From Nilaparvata lugens (taxonomy: Eukaryota; Arthropoda; Insecta; Hemiptera; Delphacidae): a stretch of DNA of 64,000 nucleotides. The stretch is from contig NC_052516.1 in the NCBI RefSeq assembly GCF_014356525.2, positions 26,478,796-26,542,795 on the forward strand, read 5' to 3'. The notes below the pieces were generated by a model. The model was not told where the DNA came from, ran no database searches, and saw nothing but the letters and a program-made list of their open reading frames with translations. Made by a program: the position numbers and the translations under genes. Shown piece by piece: positions 29,345-40,905 of the stretch (within the stretch, counting starts at the first letter, position 1; the number at the start of each line of letters is the position of its first letter).

Positions 29345-30321
29345 AACGATCACATGACAACCATCCCTCACCCATTCCACCAATATAAACCTTTAAACCA
29401 TGTTATAGAACGAATTGTATATATATATATATATATATTATATAAACTCATGTTATTTCAATTATCCACTGCATACTGCTGTATATTACTGAAATTTGAT
29501 AACCCTGATCTACTTTCAGCCTACTTCATTTTATTAATCAATTATTTGATCTTATCTACCTATATAATTATTTTACTTTATCAATTTTCTGTTTTTTTTT
29601 CTCTTCAATATTCATATTGATTAAAACTTTTACAATATTTCCATTAATAAATAAATCCTTAGTTTAAATAACGAAATTAACGTTTTGGTAGAGAGTTAGT
29701 GGGGAGGATATTTTTAATATTCTTCCCAAAGAATGGACATTGATATGTCCAAAGCTCCGCCAATTTATGTAGATGCATAACAATATGATTATTATCTATA
29801 GTTATTATATTACAAATTGCTTTTTCATATCATATACAGTTCAATAGTTATTTTCTTAGTCTATATTATGTAAATTCATCTATAACTTTGCTGTATTGTA
29901 AGCTATTGTATATAAGTGTATAAGCCAGTATATATTGTAATCTACATAAATGAAGTACTCAATCAATCAATCAGTGAATGCAAAGTTCAGTTTGTTCATT
30001 GGAAAATTGTTGATATTGAACATTTCATGACAGAAAAACAAACACAGCAGCGAGTATGAAAAACTCAAATTGATCAAACTAGTTCAATTATTTGAATCGA
30101 TTTCGAAAGATGTGATTCTCGTGTAGTCAATTCACGTCATGTATTGCTTCGTGACCAGCAATAGTTGAATAATTTTATGTGAATAACACCTGCATCTTTG
30201 GCACTGAACTCTTGTTTGAACAGTCCAAAAGTCGAAACTGTCTTGAATACAGTTTATTACGTTAACTTTATTATATCAAGTTTATTACGTGGTGATTAGT
30301 GATTGAAATAGCACCCCAAAA

Positions 30322-30328
30322 TATAAAG
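30322..30328 (+). promoter_or_regulatory. TATA box for the small secreted-protein gene
   Basis: TATAAAG lies 32 bp upstream of the A in TTCATC (30,354). The same spacing is kept in copy B (63,525 and 63,557). A GTAAGT donor follows at 30,402. The combination fits a core promoter followed by a short non-coding first exon. Confidence 0.5.
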
Positions 30329-30353
30329 GAATCAGGATCTCTTCACACTATTC

Positions 30354-32945
30354 ATCGAATAAGAAAGTCTCTACTATCTACAAATAAGAAAGATACAACC
30401 AGTAAGTAAATTCAAATATTAATATTGATCTGTAGTTTATGTCTAGTATTGATCAGTGAAACCTTAACTCTTATTGCAGTTTTAAAGATGACTCAGTACC
30501 TCAGTAGTCGCGTTGATAATCTAAGTAAAACTGAGCTATTCCTTAGATAAGTTGAGAATCATGCGCCTGGTAGTACCGTTGGAAGGGTGACCGCTTGAGC
30601 CAACTCCTCTGAATATGATTACTTCAGATATTGTCAAAGACTCCACTTTATTTCTTGACAATATTCCAATTCTCAATTTTAATTCTTTATTCCAGAATTC
30701 AACAATGCAACAAATCAAGGTTAATAAATCAAAACTTATTACAAGAAAATAGAATTGACTACCGAGAACTAGAAACTAAAAATTTTTTCAGGCACCACTA
30801 GCAAAAGAAAAGTCTTTGACCGCTGGTGGAAGTCGCAAAAAGTCCGATTTGAAATAAAAACTAAAAACAAAATACAATTTACAATACAGAATCGAGTTGA
30901 TGACAAGAAAAAAATACTTCACTGCAAAAAACAAAAGAGTGATAACGAATTTCGAGAAAGAGAGAAGAAAGATTTTCCAATAGGAAAAACTAAAATAAAA
31001 CAGAGATAAAAAAAATATGACTATCATTCAGGTCTCAGGAATTACAAAAAAATAAAATAGAGATTACTTTATAAAAAAATATATATAAATATAGGCTATT
31101 ATTACCACATTCAGGTCCCAGGGAAAAGAAATACTTCTCCTTAAAATCTACTTTTTGATGAATATCAAATGGAATTATGTTAATAAATCTAGAGCTCATA
31201 TACATCAACTGTCTTCTTAACATGCTCAACTTAGAATCTTGAAAAATATACCTCAGCGAACTGTCTGGTCTCAAGTTGTAAAATGTTTTATCAATCCTAC
31301 AGAATTTATCTTTATTTTTGACTATATATTTGAAGAGTCTCTTGAAATAAAGTTGCCTTACTGTCAAAACTTTGAAATCGAAAAATAGAGATCCACTCGG
31401 ATACAGCCTAGGTTTATTTAATATTGTTTGATTATCTCATTATCATTATTTAATATTGTTCAAATATGTTTTGGAATATCTCAACTATCTTCAATTATGC
31501 AAAGTTCACTCTCCAAACTAAATCCTCTAAATATGATCCATGAGTTGTTGTAAAATCGCTTCCTGGTGGTTCGGAACCCACCTAAAACTGTAGGTCCATT
31601 TATATCTCTTCATCATTCGTCTCATTACCCACGCACAAGCCTAGAGCTCATGTGGGCATCAAACTAACAAAGGAATTATTTCCTTTAGGAGGTAGGAGCT
31701 TATTATTGATCTCATTCAAATCTTTTTTAAATTTCTAAATTCATAATTTTGGAAAATATTATTTTAATCTTTACGAACTTTTTTACAGTACATTGAAAAT
31801 GAAGTTTATCACAGTCATATCACTGACACTCTACATTGGATTATTTCTGGTAAGTTTTAATCTCTCCAGAATAAGGGTAATTACATTGATATGTCATTAT
31901 TATGTCAAGAAAACTAATTCAATACAGGATCAAGTTTCATGCGCATCCTCTTGACAACATAATATATATATAGTGCTACAATAAGTTTGCAAGGTTTTCT
32001 ACGATTTTGTTTGTGTATTGTTTTAAGCTTCTTCCTAAAACTCAATAGTATATTAGTTATACTAATTAGTAATTTAATTTGGAAGAAAAATAGCACAATG
32101 ACTACTTTATTATTTTATCTTACAATGTTATTAAATCAGTGTCATTTGCATTGTAAATATATAAAATAAATATAAATATAAATAAATGTATTATTTTCAA
32201 ATTGTATGCTCAATGTGCGTTATGAGGGCAATAATGGAATTCAGTTCCTGGTGCCTCAAATATGTAAATTTTTAGATAATAATAATAATTATAACATAAA
32301 TTCATTATCCTTTCCATTATGCAGAAATACCTCAACATTTCTTATCTATTCCCATACAATTGAAATAGGTATTTTCGAAGTGTTTAGAAGTATCGACCAC
32401 TTTTAGCCTGTAATTATTATTTAACGAAAATCCTAAATAAATAATAATTATTAATATATTAATTAGCATTTGAATAGATGCATTCTCTATTTAATTCCAC
32501 TTTTAGCCTGTTTGTTCGATCTTTTACGAACGATGACATAGACTCTCGTATAAATATGGTGTATAAGCTAACATCTAACAATATTGTAACTTACATGGAT
32601 AGAGATATATATCTAATCTAATCTGACTCAATCATAATGATTCGGTAAGAAATTATTAAATAATATTTGGGATGGAACTTGGTTGCAGGTAAATGTGAAG
32701 AGTGATGCTGGAGACAATCGAATAGCTGCAGAATGTGAGTTTCATGAAAAGTATCATAAGAAGTAGACAATTATTTACGAATTTATGAATTGAATAGTCA
32801 TTTTTTTGTAGTTTATACCTCCCAAGATAAGTTGAAAATTCACACACAGTTACCAGTCTATCCAATTTACCTAGAATACAATATTAGAATCAAGTACAAG
32901 GTGGGGCAGTCAAACGGCACTATTTTAGGTAATAAAAGAAATTGA
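30354..32945 (+). CDS. Small secreted peptide gene, four exons
   Basis: Inferred exons: non-coding about 30,354-30,401 (donor A|GTAAGT); 31,789-31,849 (acceptor CTTTTTTACAG, ATG at 31,799, donor CTG|GTAAGT); 32,689-32,734 (acceptor GGTTGCAG, donor AAT|GTGAGT); 32,812-32,945 (acceptor TTTTTTTGTAG, stop TGA). Phases 0, then 1, are consistent, giving 76 residues. The first 17 residues MKFITVISLTLYIGLFL plus VNVKS look like a signal peptide cut near S22. The mature part is about 54 residues, basic, tyrosine-rich, with no cysteine and one N-G-T glycosylation site. No family recognised. An alternative donor (TTTTAG|GTAATA at 32,928) could link to further exons, so the C-terminus is uncertain. Secretion and a salivary, immune or structural role are guesses. 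A LINE fragment sits in intron 1 of this copy. Confidence 0.55.
30542..30604 (+). repeat. 5S-rRNA-like relic, copy A
   Basis: GCGCCTGGTAGTACC, GGAAGGGTGACCGC and CTTGAG follow the order and spacing of the 3' half of animal 5S rRNA (known family signature GGTTAGTAC, then TTGGATGGGTGACCGCCTGGG). An AGATAAGTTGAGAATCAT stretch sits where the GAAGCTAAGC box and loop should be. The 5' half is not evident, so this is a SINE3-type (5S-derived) remnant or a 5S pseudogene, not a working gene. It is better conserved in copy B (63,821-63,891), which keeps ACTAAGC. Confidence 0.5.
30665..31477 (-). mobile_element. 5'-truncated LINE in intron 1, absent from copy B
   Basis: Copy B reads straight from GACAATAT to CTCAAGTATC (about 63,934). 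Copy A is interrupted with AATAT repeated on both sides. On the minus strand, 31,035-31,367 encodes the C-terminal end of a LINE ORF2: TVRQLYFKRLFKYI, YNLRPDSSLRYIF, RRQLMYMSSRFINIIPFDI. The same motif order is found at 33,776-34,129. Its 3' end carries an AATTGAGAATTGG tail. Confidence 0.75.
31565..31660 (-). repeat. Dispersed repeat, minus-strand copy
   Basis: Complement of the 6,305-6,410 family: GGTGGTTCGGAACCCACCTA, then ACCCACGCACAAGCCTAGAG and CATGTGGGCATCA. Confidence 0.5.
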
Positions 32946-33128
32946 CAAATAATATTTTCAAGTCGTATATTTCAAAAATCATAAGAAAAATTGTTTTTGG
33001 ATTTTTTTTTACATAAATATAGTTATTTTTTGAATATCACTTCAGTGAGGTGGCAATTTGTAAATTTTAAATTTATAAATCTTATAAATTTTAAATTTTG
33101 TACACAAGTCTCACACTGTAATCTCACT

Positions 33129-34763
33129 AGAGCTTCTTTTACACCGGAGTTAATAACACGAGTTATGAACAAAAAGTTATTAACTTGACTGAATCGTCAA
33201 AAATCTCTTTTGACAAAAGTTAATATATCATGTTTCTAACAGAAAATTCCTTGTTATTTACAAGATCTTGTTATCAATATAATTGACTTCCATATGATTT
33301 CATTTAACGAGAGTATTCATATGATATAACAGCCGGAATGAAAAGCGAAAATTGTCTTCAAAATACTCTAAATTGAAACATGTGTGAACATTAACATAAT
33401 GATCTTCATCTGATCTAAAAATGTAAATAAAGTATAATGCGTCTACACCAGAGTTTAAAACAAAAGTTTTCAACATAAGTTAATAACATTTTCTTTTGGC
33501 TGCTAGTTTTGTAATCAACGAAAGTTTTCAACATAAGTTTAATAACATTTTGTTTTCGATGCTAGTTTTGTTATCAACAAAAGTTAATAACTTTGTCACG
33601 TGTTTCGTCTGCAGCTGTAGTTATCGGAGAACAGCTGTAGTTGTGAGTTAGGGATGCTGGGCGAGTGGGTTGCGGGTAAGATAGTAACCTGTTATTAAAA
33701 AAAGTTAATGCGATAAAAGAGGCATTTGTTATTAACATAACATTAACAGCACAAAAACTGATAATTAAAACTATATTGAGCAAACCCAGGCTCTATCCAA
33801 CGGATATGGTTTTTAGTGATTTTGAGGTCATGACTATACGTCAATTATACATAAAAACCGTAATTGAGTACTTGATGAAATATAGATCCGGTTTTCCTCT
33901 CACAATGAACTCTACTCTTAATTATTATAATCTAAGGGCCACTGCTAACAAATATGTAACCTATAACACTAATATTGAATGTATAAGGAGGCAATTAATT
34001 TACATAGGTACTAAAATAATAAACCTCATTCCAAATCACTTTCTTATGGACAATAAGATCAGCGGAAAAATTAAACTGGATATAAAAAACTGGACATACA
34101 GTAATTTCTTCTTCCATTTAGATATATGACTCGAGATTTCTGCTCCAGCATTGTTTTTTCATTCGTTTTTTAATTTTTCAGTGGACTCGCTTACCTTTAT
34201 TTTGAGTACCTATTCCTCTGTTTTCTTCCTTCCCCCCATTTTCTCCCTTCCTTTTTTTCCCCATTACTCCTTTTCTCTTCTTTGCCTGCCTATTACATGG
34301 GAAACCATAGTTGGCTAGGTACTTTCCTCTCTTTTTTTTCTCTTCTCCAACACACCCAACATTAAGCCCATTGTTTTTTTATATTTGTAACATTTTATTG
34401 TGTTTTATTTGTTTCGTAAATCTTTGTAATTTTGTTTTGTCTTGTTTTGTGTGTTTTTAATAAATTGAAATTGAAAATTGAAACATAACACATTTCCTTT
34501 GATCTTTACCGACTCTCGATGGATAACATAAATCTTGTTAATAACAAAAAATATTCTGTTGAAAACACGAGTTATTAACTTTTGTTATGAGAACTTTTTG
34601 TCGATTCAGTCAAGTTGACAACTTTTCATTAATAACTCATGTTATCAACTCCGGAGTAAACGCAACTTAACATGATGTTATTGACTTTTCTAATAAATTA
34701 ACATCAGTTGATAACAAAAAATCTTAAAAACTTGTGTTATTAGCTCCGGTGTAAACGCAGCTT
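33129..34763. mobile_element. MITE cluster with TTTACACCGGAG termini
   Basis: TTTTACACCGGAGTTAATAAC at the left is inverted at the right (GTTATTAGCTCCGGTGTAAA). More copies of the terminus and of TTAATAACTTTTGTTATCAAC occur inside at about 33,445 and 34,640. This implies nested or rearranged members. A truncated LINE (33,743-34,481) interrupts it. Confidence 0.65.
33743..34481 (+). mobile_element. 5'-truncated LINE with 9-bp target duplication
   Basis: AACATAACA occurs immediately before (33,734-33,742) and after (34,482-34,490). The plus strand encodes an ORF2 C-terminus (to 34,129): TIRQLYIKTVIEYLMKY, YNLRATANKYVTYN, RRQLIYIGTKIINLIPNHF. A T-rich 3' UTR and an (ATTGAA)n-type tail follow. 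Same family as 30,665-31,477. Confidence 0.85.
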
Positions 34764-35070
34764 AACACGTGAACAAATTCTTCGGTATTGGGCTGTTCAG
34801 ACTTTTTAAGAAAAATTCATTTTTTCATTCGGCCACATGGTCACAGTTACAGTAACAACTGCTCGCTATGCTCAAAATGCTTAACAACTAAGGCTACTTT
34901 CACACGATAGGAGACGTGCAACTTGAACACTGAACAGTGTTCACATTTTTTTGTCGAAGTACATTGAGTCAAATGGTGTCTTTCACATGGTGACTCCTAG
35001 CCAGGAACCTCCTTTTGTCACGTCTTCTCCCCTCCAGGCAAACAGAAACCGGCTTGGATCGAGATACTAG

Positions 35071-38000
35071 CGGACAAATCGTCGCTTCCACATGGTGATT
35101 CTACGTCTCTCCGGTCACCACTTTTTCTCAAAAACTATCTTTCTTGAAAATGAAGATAGAAAGATTCTGATTTCGGATTTGGATTCAGCGACCCCAAATT
35201 CTTTTCAAATCCCAAATTCAAGTCCCGTTTTCGAAAATATCCGAAAACAAGGAAGTTATGACTGTTTTTAATAAAGCTTTCTATTATCATATAATGATAC
35301 GGTAAAAACGAACAGATATTGTACTATACAGTACGTATGTACTGTAGCTATTATAATACAACTTACACTGTATTCGTGTAGGAAATTTGGTGGGATATTT
35401 ATCTTGATTTCTGAAAAATACCCAAAAATAAGGGAGTAAGATATTTTGGAAAAATCAACGTTTCCCTGCCGATTGACGAAACAGATTTTCTAAGACATAT
35501 TATGTATTGAACTAAAAACGTGTAACAGATATCCAGATCACTATTCAAGCTCAAGCTTTTCATAAATTTATTTGTCTCTCCATGGCAGTAGGTTAGCAAC
35601 CAACGTTTCCACTTAAACATTTCTGTGATGATAATTATTAAATTATGATAGAGCACATTCTCGTATTGATCTTCTAAATCCAGTTACATGCACATCGATT
35701 CCCGTAAAATAGATTTTTACCATTCCTATGAATTCTACCAGGTTCAGCGCAACTTGTTGAATATCATTATGTTTGAGTCAACAGAGTTCATAAGAACGGC
35801 AAAAAATCGAACAACAAAAAAGCCGAAGTTTGTGTCGACGGTATACGACAAGAAAGCAAAAGCTCGCTCTTGGTCCATAGTTCTATGACTGAGGATTCAG
35901 CTCAGCGACTAAAATCGACAAGCCATGATTATGTTCCATCAATACTCAAATAATAATACAAAGTATAGAACTGCTTTCTACTATGGTTTTAATTCTTTAA
36001 TAAAAATAAAACGAGATTCCGGTGTCAAAAGCATCAAAGTCGCCAGGCTGGTCTGGACTATTCATAACTTTCTCAGTATGCATTATCCACTCAGCAGTGT
36101 TCTAATACAAACACAGACATCAGTTTCGTTTTAGTTGGAATGGAATGACATTTTTTATTCTTTCAGTTCCTATTTCTCATAGATTGATTCAGATCACTAC
36201 AATGTTTATAATAGATTTTTCTGATTGTTGCAAAGAAATATTTACTGGTATTTTGGAGTTATATTCAACTATTTGAACCTGATAAACTAGATTGTTGAAT
36301 GACAATTGAAATTCAGTGAAGTTTACTTGTCCTTTTCCTCGTATTTTATTTGGTGATGAGTGGAGATGATTTATGAGTTCATATTGGATTCATCTTTTCA
36401 AAGCTTAATTTCCTTTGAACTTTTAAAAATTCAAAATATTCATGTTTAAACTTTTTAGGCGTTTGAAAACTTCTTAAAACCTTTGCTCGTCTCTTCGTGA
36501 GGCAGGAGTATTGTTATCTTTGTACGTTTTCTCTATAATCATATGATAATGGAAAGCTATATTAAAAACAGCTATAACTCCCTTGTTTTCGGATATTCTT
36601 GGAAATGGGACTTACGCCTTACAGAATTTGGGGTCGCTGAATCCAAATCCAAAATCAGAAATCTTCTATCTATATTTTTAAGAAAGTTAGACTTTGAGAA
36701 AAATTGATGAGTCATACTTTGAGCAAACATCGGCGTAATTGTTAGATTCATCGGCTTATTTGTAAGATACCCATGTGAAAGCACAGAGCTGCGAAATATG
36801 TAATATGATCTTCCGTAATATGATCTTCAGGAGCTAGGATTCTGCTGTGTGAAAGAGGCCTATCGCTATTTGCTCCATCTTGTTGAAAATAAGTGTTCTC
36901 ATTTACATGGAATAATCAGAGTTCAGGAATGAGTAAGGCCAGTTTCACACGGCAGAGTCCTCACTCCTGGAAGATCATATTACTGAAGATCATATTTCAT
37001 ATTTTGCAGCTCTCCTGTGCTTTCACATGCGGATCTTACGAATAAGCCGACAGATCTAACAACTACGCCGACGTTGCTCAAAGTATGATCATCACTTTTT
37101 CTCAAAGTCTAACTCCTTAAACATATAGATAGAAGATTTCTGATTTCGGATTTGGATTCAGCAACCACAAATTCTTTAAGTGTGAGTCCCATTTGCAAAA
37201 ATACCGAAAACAAGGGAGTTATAGCTGTTTTTAATATAGCTTTCCATTATCATATTATTATAGTAGGTACTGAGATAATAATACTCCTGCCACAAAGGGA
37301 CAGGCAAAAGGTTTCAAGAAGTTTTTGAACACTGAGAAGTTTAAACATAAACATTTTTAATTTTTAAAAGTTCTAGTTCTCCAAAAAATATTGAACTATG
37401 AAAAGATGAATCCAAATATGAAATCATAAATCATTACCACTCATCACCCATAAAAATAGAAGAAGAAAAAGGAATGTTGTACAGTAAATTCACTGAATTT
37501 CAATTGTCATTCAACAATCCAATTTATCAGTTCAAATCGTTGAATATCACTTTTAATTCCCATCAATTATTGGCTTTCTTTTCAACAATCAGAAAAATCT
37601 ATTATGAAACATACAGTATAAAACATTGTGCTGATCTGAATCGATCTATGGTAATAATAGAATTGAAAGAATAGAAAATGTCATGCCATTCAAGTGAAAC
37701 TGATGTCTGTGTATTAGAACTGCTGAGTGGATAATGCATACTGAAAAAGTCATGAATAGTTCAGACCAGCCATGCTTTGTTAAAGCCAGTTATTCAGAAA
37801 GCGTTTTTTTTGTTGTTCTTATTAATTCTGTTGAATCAAACATAATGTTATTTAGGAAGTTGTGCTGAACGGAACCTGTTAGAATTCATAGGAACAGTAA
37901 AAAATCAATTTTACGAAAATCGATGTAGGCTCAATGTAACTGGATTTAGAAGATCAATACGATAATGTGTTCTATCACAATTTAATCACAGAAATGTTTA

Positions 38001-38506
38001 ATTGAAAACGTGAGCGCAAACCTTCTGTCATGAGGAGAGCCAAATAAATTTATGAAAAGCTTGATAGCTTGACATAATATGTCTTAGACTAATTTTTAAT
38101 GTTTCTTCAATCGGCAGGAAAACTTTGGTTTTTCAAAGTTATCTTACTCCCTTATTTTGGGGTATTTTCAGAAATAAAGATAAATATCCTACAAAATTTC
38201 TACACGAATACAGTGTAAGTTGTATTATAATAGCTACAGTTACAGACGTACTGTATAGTACAGTACCTGTTCGTTTTTACCGTATTATTTGATAATAGAA
38301 AGCTTTATTAAAAACAGCCATAACTTCCTTGTTTTCGGGTATTTTCGAAAACGGGACTTGAATTTGGGACTTGAAAAGAATTTGGGGTCGCTGAATCTAA
38401 ATCCAAAATCAGAATCTTTCTATCTTCATTTTCAAGAAAGATAGATTTTGAGAAAAAGTGATGACGGAGAGACGTAGAATCACCATGTTCAAGCGGCGAT
38501 TGTCCG
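35071..38506. repeat. 3.4-kb imperfect palindrome, arms about 1.7 kb
   Basis: CGGACAAATCGTCGC at 35,071 is answered by GCGGCGATTGTCCG at 38,493. Inversion continues through ATGGTGATTCTACGTCTCTC, TCTGATTTCGGATTTGGATT, CAAGGAAGTTATGACTG and CTACACGAATACAGTGTAAG to the centre near 36,890. There GTGAAAGAGGCC faces GGCCAGTTTCACAC across roughly 85 bp. Within each arm the outer motif (TTTGGATTCAGCGACCCC) recurs inverted at 36,630 and 37,150, so the arms are themselves foldbacks. No transposase frame was seen. Frames inside (35,688-35,888; 37,474-37,674) are not supported. Confidence 0.85.
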
Positions 38507-39043
38507 TGTTTTTATTTCATAACGTAATATCTCTAGAATCACCCCACGGAAAAAAGAGAATATGATGATTCTTTTCAATCCTGGATGAATAGTATTTTTT
38601 TACAGAGATTGTGCAATCTTGCAAAATATAATTAATTGAAATTTCCTCTACCTTGCGGTGACCACCAATCAATAATGCCTATCCAACAATCACAGAAGAA
38701 ACTGGGATAAGAGAGGGGGGTTTCAATCTATTTATTCCAGCTCAATTAGTCCAACTAAAACTATGCAGTTTACCATTCATTCAATAATTCTGTATCATCA
38801 CTGTAAACATATTGTTACGTGCTTCTACACTAAAAGAACACCTGAAGCGGTTTATACTTATTGGATTGATTACTTACAACACTATAACACACGGAGGTGA
38901 ACTAGAAACAAAGATAAACTGATAGTCACTACCTAATAAATTACACAGATTCATCACAAGCTAAGTTAACTAATATAATAAACGTTTTAGAATAACTCTA
39001 ACCAGATTTATAACTGTTAAACAACAACTACAAAAGTCTATTA

Positions 39044-39462
39044 TCATGTCTGTCATGATTATTATCAACTTATCATTAGTCTGTCACGATTATTATCCAC
39101 TTTCACTAGTCTGGTCACGATTATTATCACTTTATCACTAGTCTGTCACGATTATTATCACTTTATCACTAGTCTGTCACGATTATTATCACTTATCACT
39201 AGTCTGTCACGATTATATCACTTTATCACTAGTCTGTCACGATTATTATCACTTTATCACTAGTCTGTCACGATTATTATCACTTTATCACTAGTCTGTC
39301 ATGATTATTATCACTTTATCATTAGTCTGTCACGATTATTATCACTTTATCACTAGTCTGTCACGATTATTATCACTTTATCACTAGTCTGTCACGATTA
39401 TTATCACTTTATCACTAGTCTGTCACGATTATTATCACTTTATCACTAGTCTGTCACGATAA
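39044..39462. repeat. 31-bp minisatellite, about 13 units
   Basis: The unit TCACTAGTCTGTCACGATTA plus TTATCACTTTA repeats head to tail with few changes (CATTAG for CACTAG, occasional one-base losses). There are no unique spacers between units, so it is a tandem repeat and not a CRISPR array. Confidence 0.95.
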
Positions 39463-39530
39463 GAGAAGAAACGAGCAATAGCACTGATAGTTTGTCAACT
39501 CACTCCCCAACTGCAACTCGCGCCATTTAT

Positions 39531-39699
39531 AAAGGTGCGTACAGATATACGCGCCGCGAATATGAGCAATTCACTTTTAATCAGCTGACTATATCTGTAT
39601 TTTTACAGAAACGGTAAGATACAGATATAAAAAGCTTGGCATCAGCTGATTGAAAGTGAATTGCTCATGTTCGCGGCGCGTAAATCTGTACGCACCTTA
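39531..39699. mobile_element. MITE with AAGGTGCGTACAGA termini
   Basis: AAGGTGCGTACAGATATACG and CGCCGCGAA at the left are answered by TTCGCGGCGCG...TCTGTACGCACCTT at the right. GAGCAATTCACTTTTAATCA pairs with TGATTGAAAGTGAATTGCTC inside. Flanked by TATA and ATGG, so a TA duplication is possible. It sits inside the candidate LTR. Confidence 0.85.
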
Positions 39700-40165
39700 T
39701 GGTGGGCAGAAACATCCAGAAAGATCCAGAGTCGCGGCAAACGTCCGACGAATCACAGTGCATGTAAAACTCCAGAAGATTCAAGATCACGCCCGCAATT
39801 GGTCGAAAGTTCCTCTTACCAAAACCCAAATACACTAGAACGTTCCGGAAGCCCCCCTCTTCCCCTCGTCAACACTGCTTCCGCTGTGCTCTCCACCACA
39901 AGCCCCTCGACTCCTACCATCCTTCTAAAGGCTTCATCCGTAACAATAAAAATAAAAATAATAAGCTATAACTTAGAACCTCATTCAAACTTGATTCTCA
40001 GGTAATTCTAATTAAATTGTAAATTTTACTGAACTCCACATTTTGATAGAATTCAACCACCTTCCACCTTACACCTTTTTCTGTGATGGACTTCAGCACG
40101 AATAACTTATGGGAATCAATAAATATTCCTATAACAGAATTCAATCTCTGTAAAAGAGTAAAATC

Positions 40166-40385
40166 GTTAGAACTTATAATGGTACATTTTGGCATCAGTA
40201 AAAATTCATTCATTGAGATGAGTTATTAGGTCTCATTCAGGAAAACCGAAAATGTTCAACGGTATAAGAACTTATAGTTCCTTAGAACTTATAACGGTAT
40301 ATTTTGGCATCAGTAAAAATTCATTCATTGAAATGAGTTATTAGGTCTCGTTCAGGAAAACCGAAAATGTTCTGACGGTATATTG
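40166..40385. repeat. Tandem duplication, about 110-bp unit
   Basis: TTAGAACTTATAATGG...TTTTGGCATCAGTAAAAATT...GGAAAACCGAAAATGTTC occurs twice in a row with a few substitutions. Confidence 0.85.
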
Positions 40386-40826
40386 ATTAGAATTCCTTAT
40401 ATTTTCTATGACTTGTAGTACTGCTTTGACTTAATTCTATGACCCTGTATTTCAGTCAATTTGATTTCAGTGACTAGGTTAAACCATTTGAATAAATCTT
40501 GAGGACGTATTATTTCTGAAGATTCAATGATCAATACTGTATATCGCTGATTCATCCAACTCATTCGGTAAAGAATATAGTTGGTTGATAATTTTATTTA
40601 TTTGTCAATAATGATAATAATAGAAAAATACTAGTACAAAATTGGTCATGCATGAAGACAGGATTAAAAATGAAAGATACACCATTCAATCAATGAAATA
40701 ATATATAATTACAATGAAATCAACGAGCATTATGAAACAATAATACAAATAGAGTATGATAAAATATGTAAGGAAAATATCACAGATGGCTCAATTCAAA
40801 CTCGTATTCTGCTTAATAGCATCAAC

Positions 40827-40905
40827 TACAGTTGAACCTCTGTATAACGAAGTTGATTATCCCGAGAAAAAATTCGCTGCAGAGAGGTATTCGTTATTGA
40901 GGTGT
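40827..40905. mobile_element. Pogo/Tigger-like terminal fragment
   Basis: CAGTTGAACCTCTGTATAAC at the left, and TATTCGTTATTGAGGTGTTC about 60 bp later in partial inversion, resemble pogo-type termini remembered from other animals. Too short to contain a gene. Confidence 0.35.

Larger units (their letters stand above)
23600..29974 (+). mobile_element. 6.4-kb non-LTR retrotransposon (CR1/L2/Jockey-like)
   Basis: Copy B has an empty site (TTCTCTATCAG|TGAATGC at 63,174-63,191). Copy A therefore carries one insertion, flanked by ATCAG at 23,595-23,599 and 29,970-29,974. The order is leader, ORF1 (23,880-24,587), an unusually long 1.8-kb spacer, ORF2 with endonuclease and reverse transcriptase (26,381-29,344), and a 3' UTR ending in (AATC)n. 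The RT motif style fits the CR1/L2/Jockey group; the exact clade was not determined. Frameshifts and stops in ORF2 make this copy inactive. Confidence 0.9.
38813..39945. mobile_element. Candidate solo LTR, 1.13 kb
   Basis: The block opens with TGTTACGTGC and closes with ATCCGTAACA, a short TG...CA inverted pair typical of Gypsy-type LTRs. It is flanked by ATAT and ATAA, an imperfect 4-bp duplication. The 3' third is GC-rich with possible promoter character. No gag/pol lies beside it, hence a solo LTR. A minisatellite and a MITE lie inside. Confidence 0.4.

Noticed and set aside
39044..39462. CRISPR-like array of 31-bp repeats
   Set aside because: Units are head to tail with no unique spacers, in animal DNA; it is a minisatellite.
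39661..40005. 114-residue frame in the candidate LTR
   Set aside because: Begins inside a MITE arm, has no domain, and overlaps another frame of equal quality.
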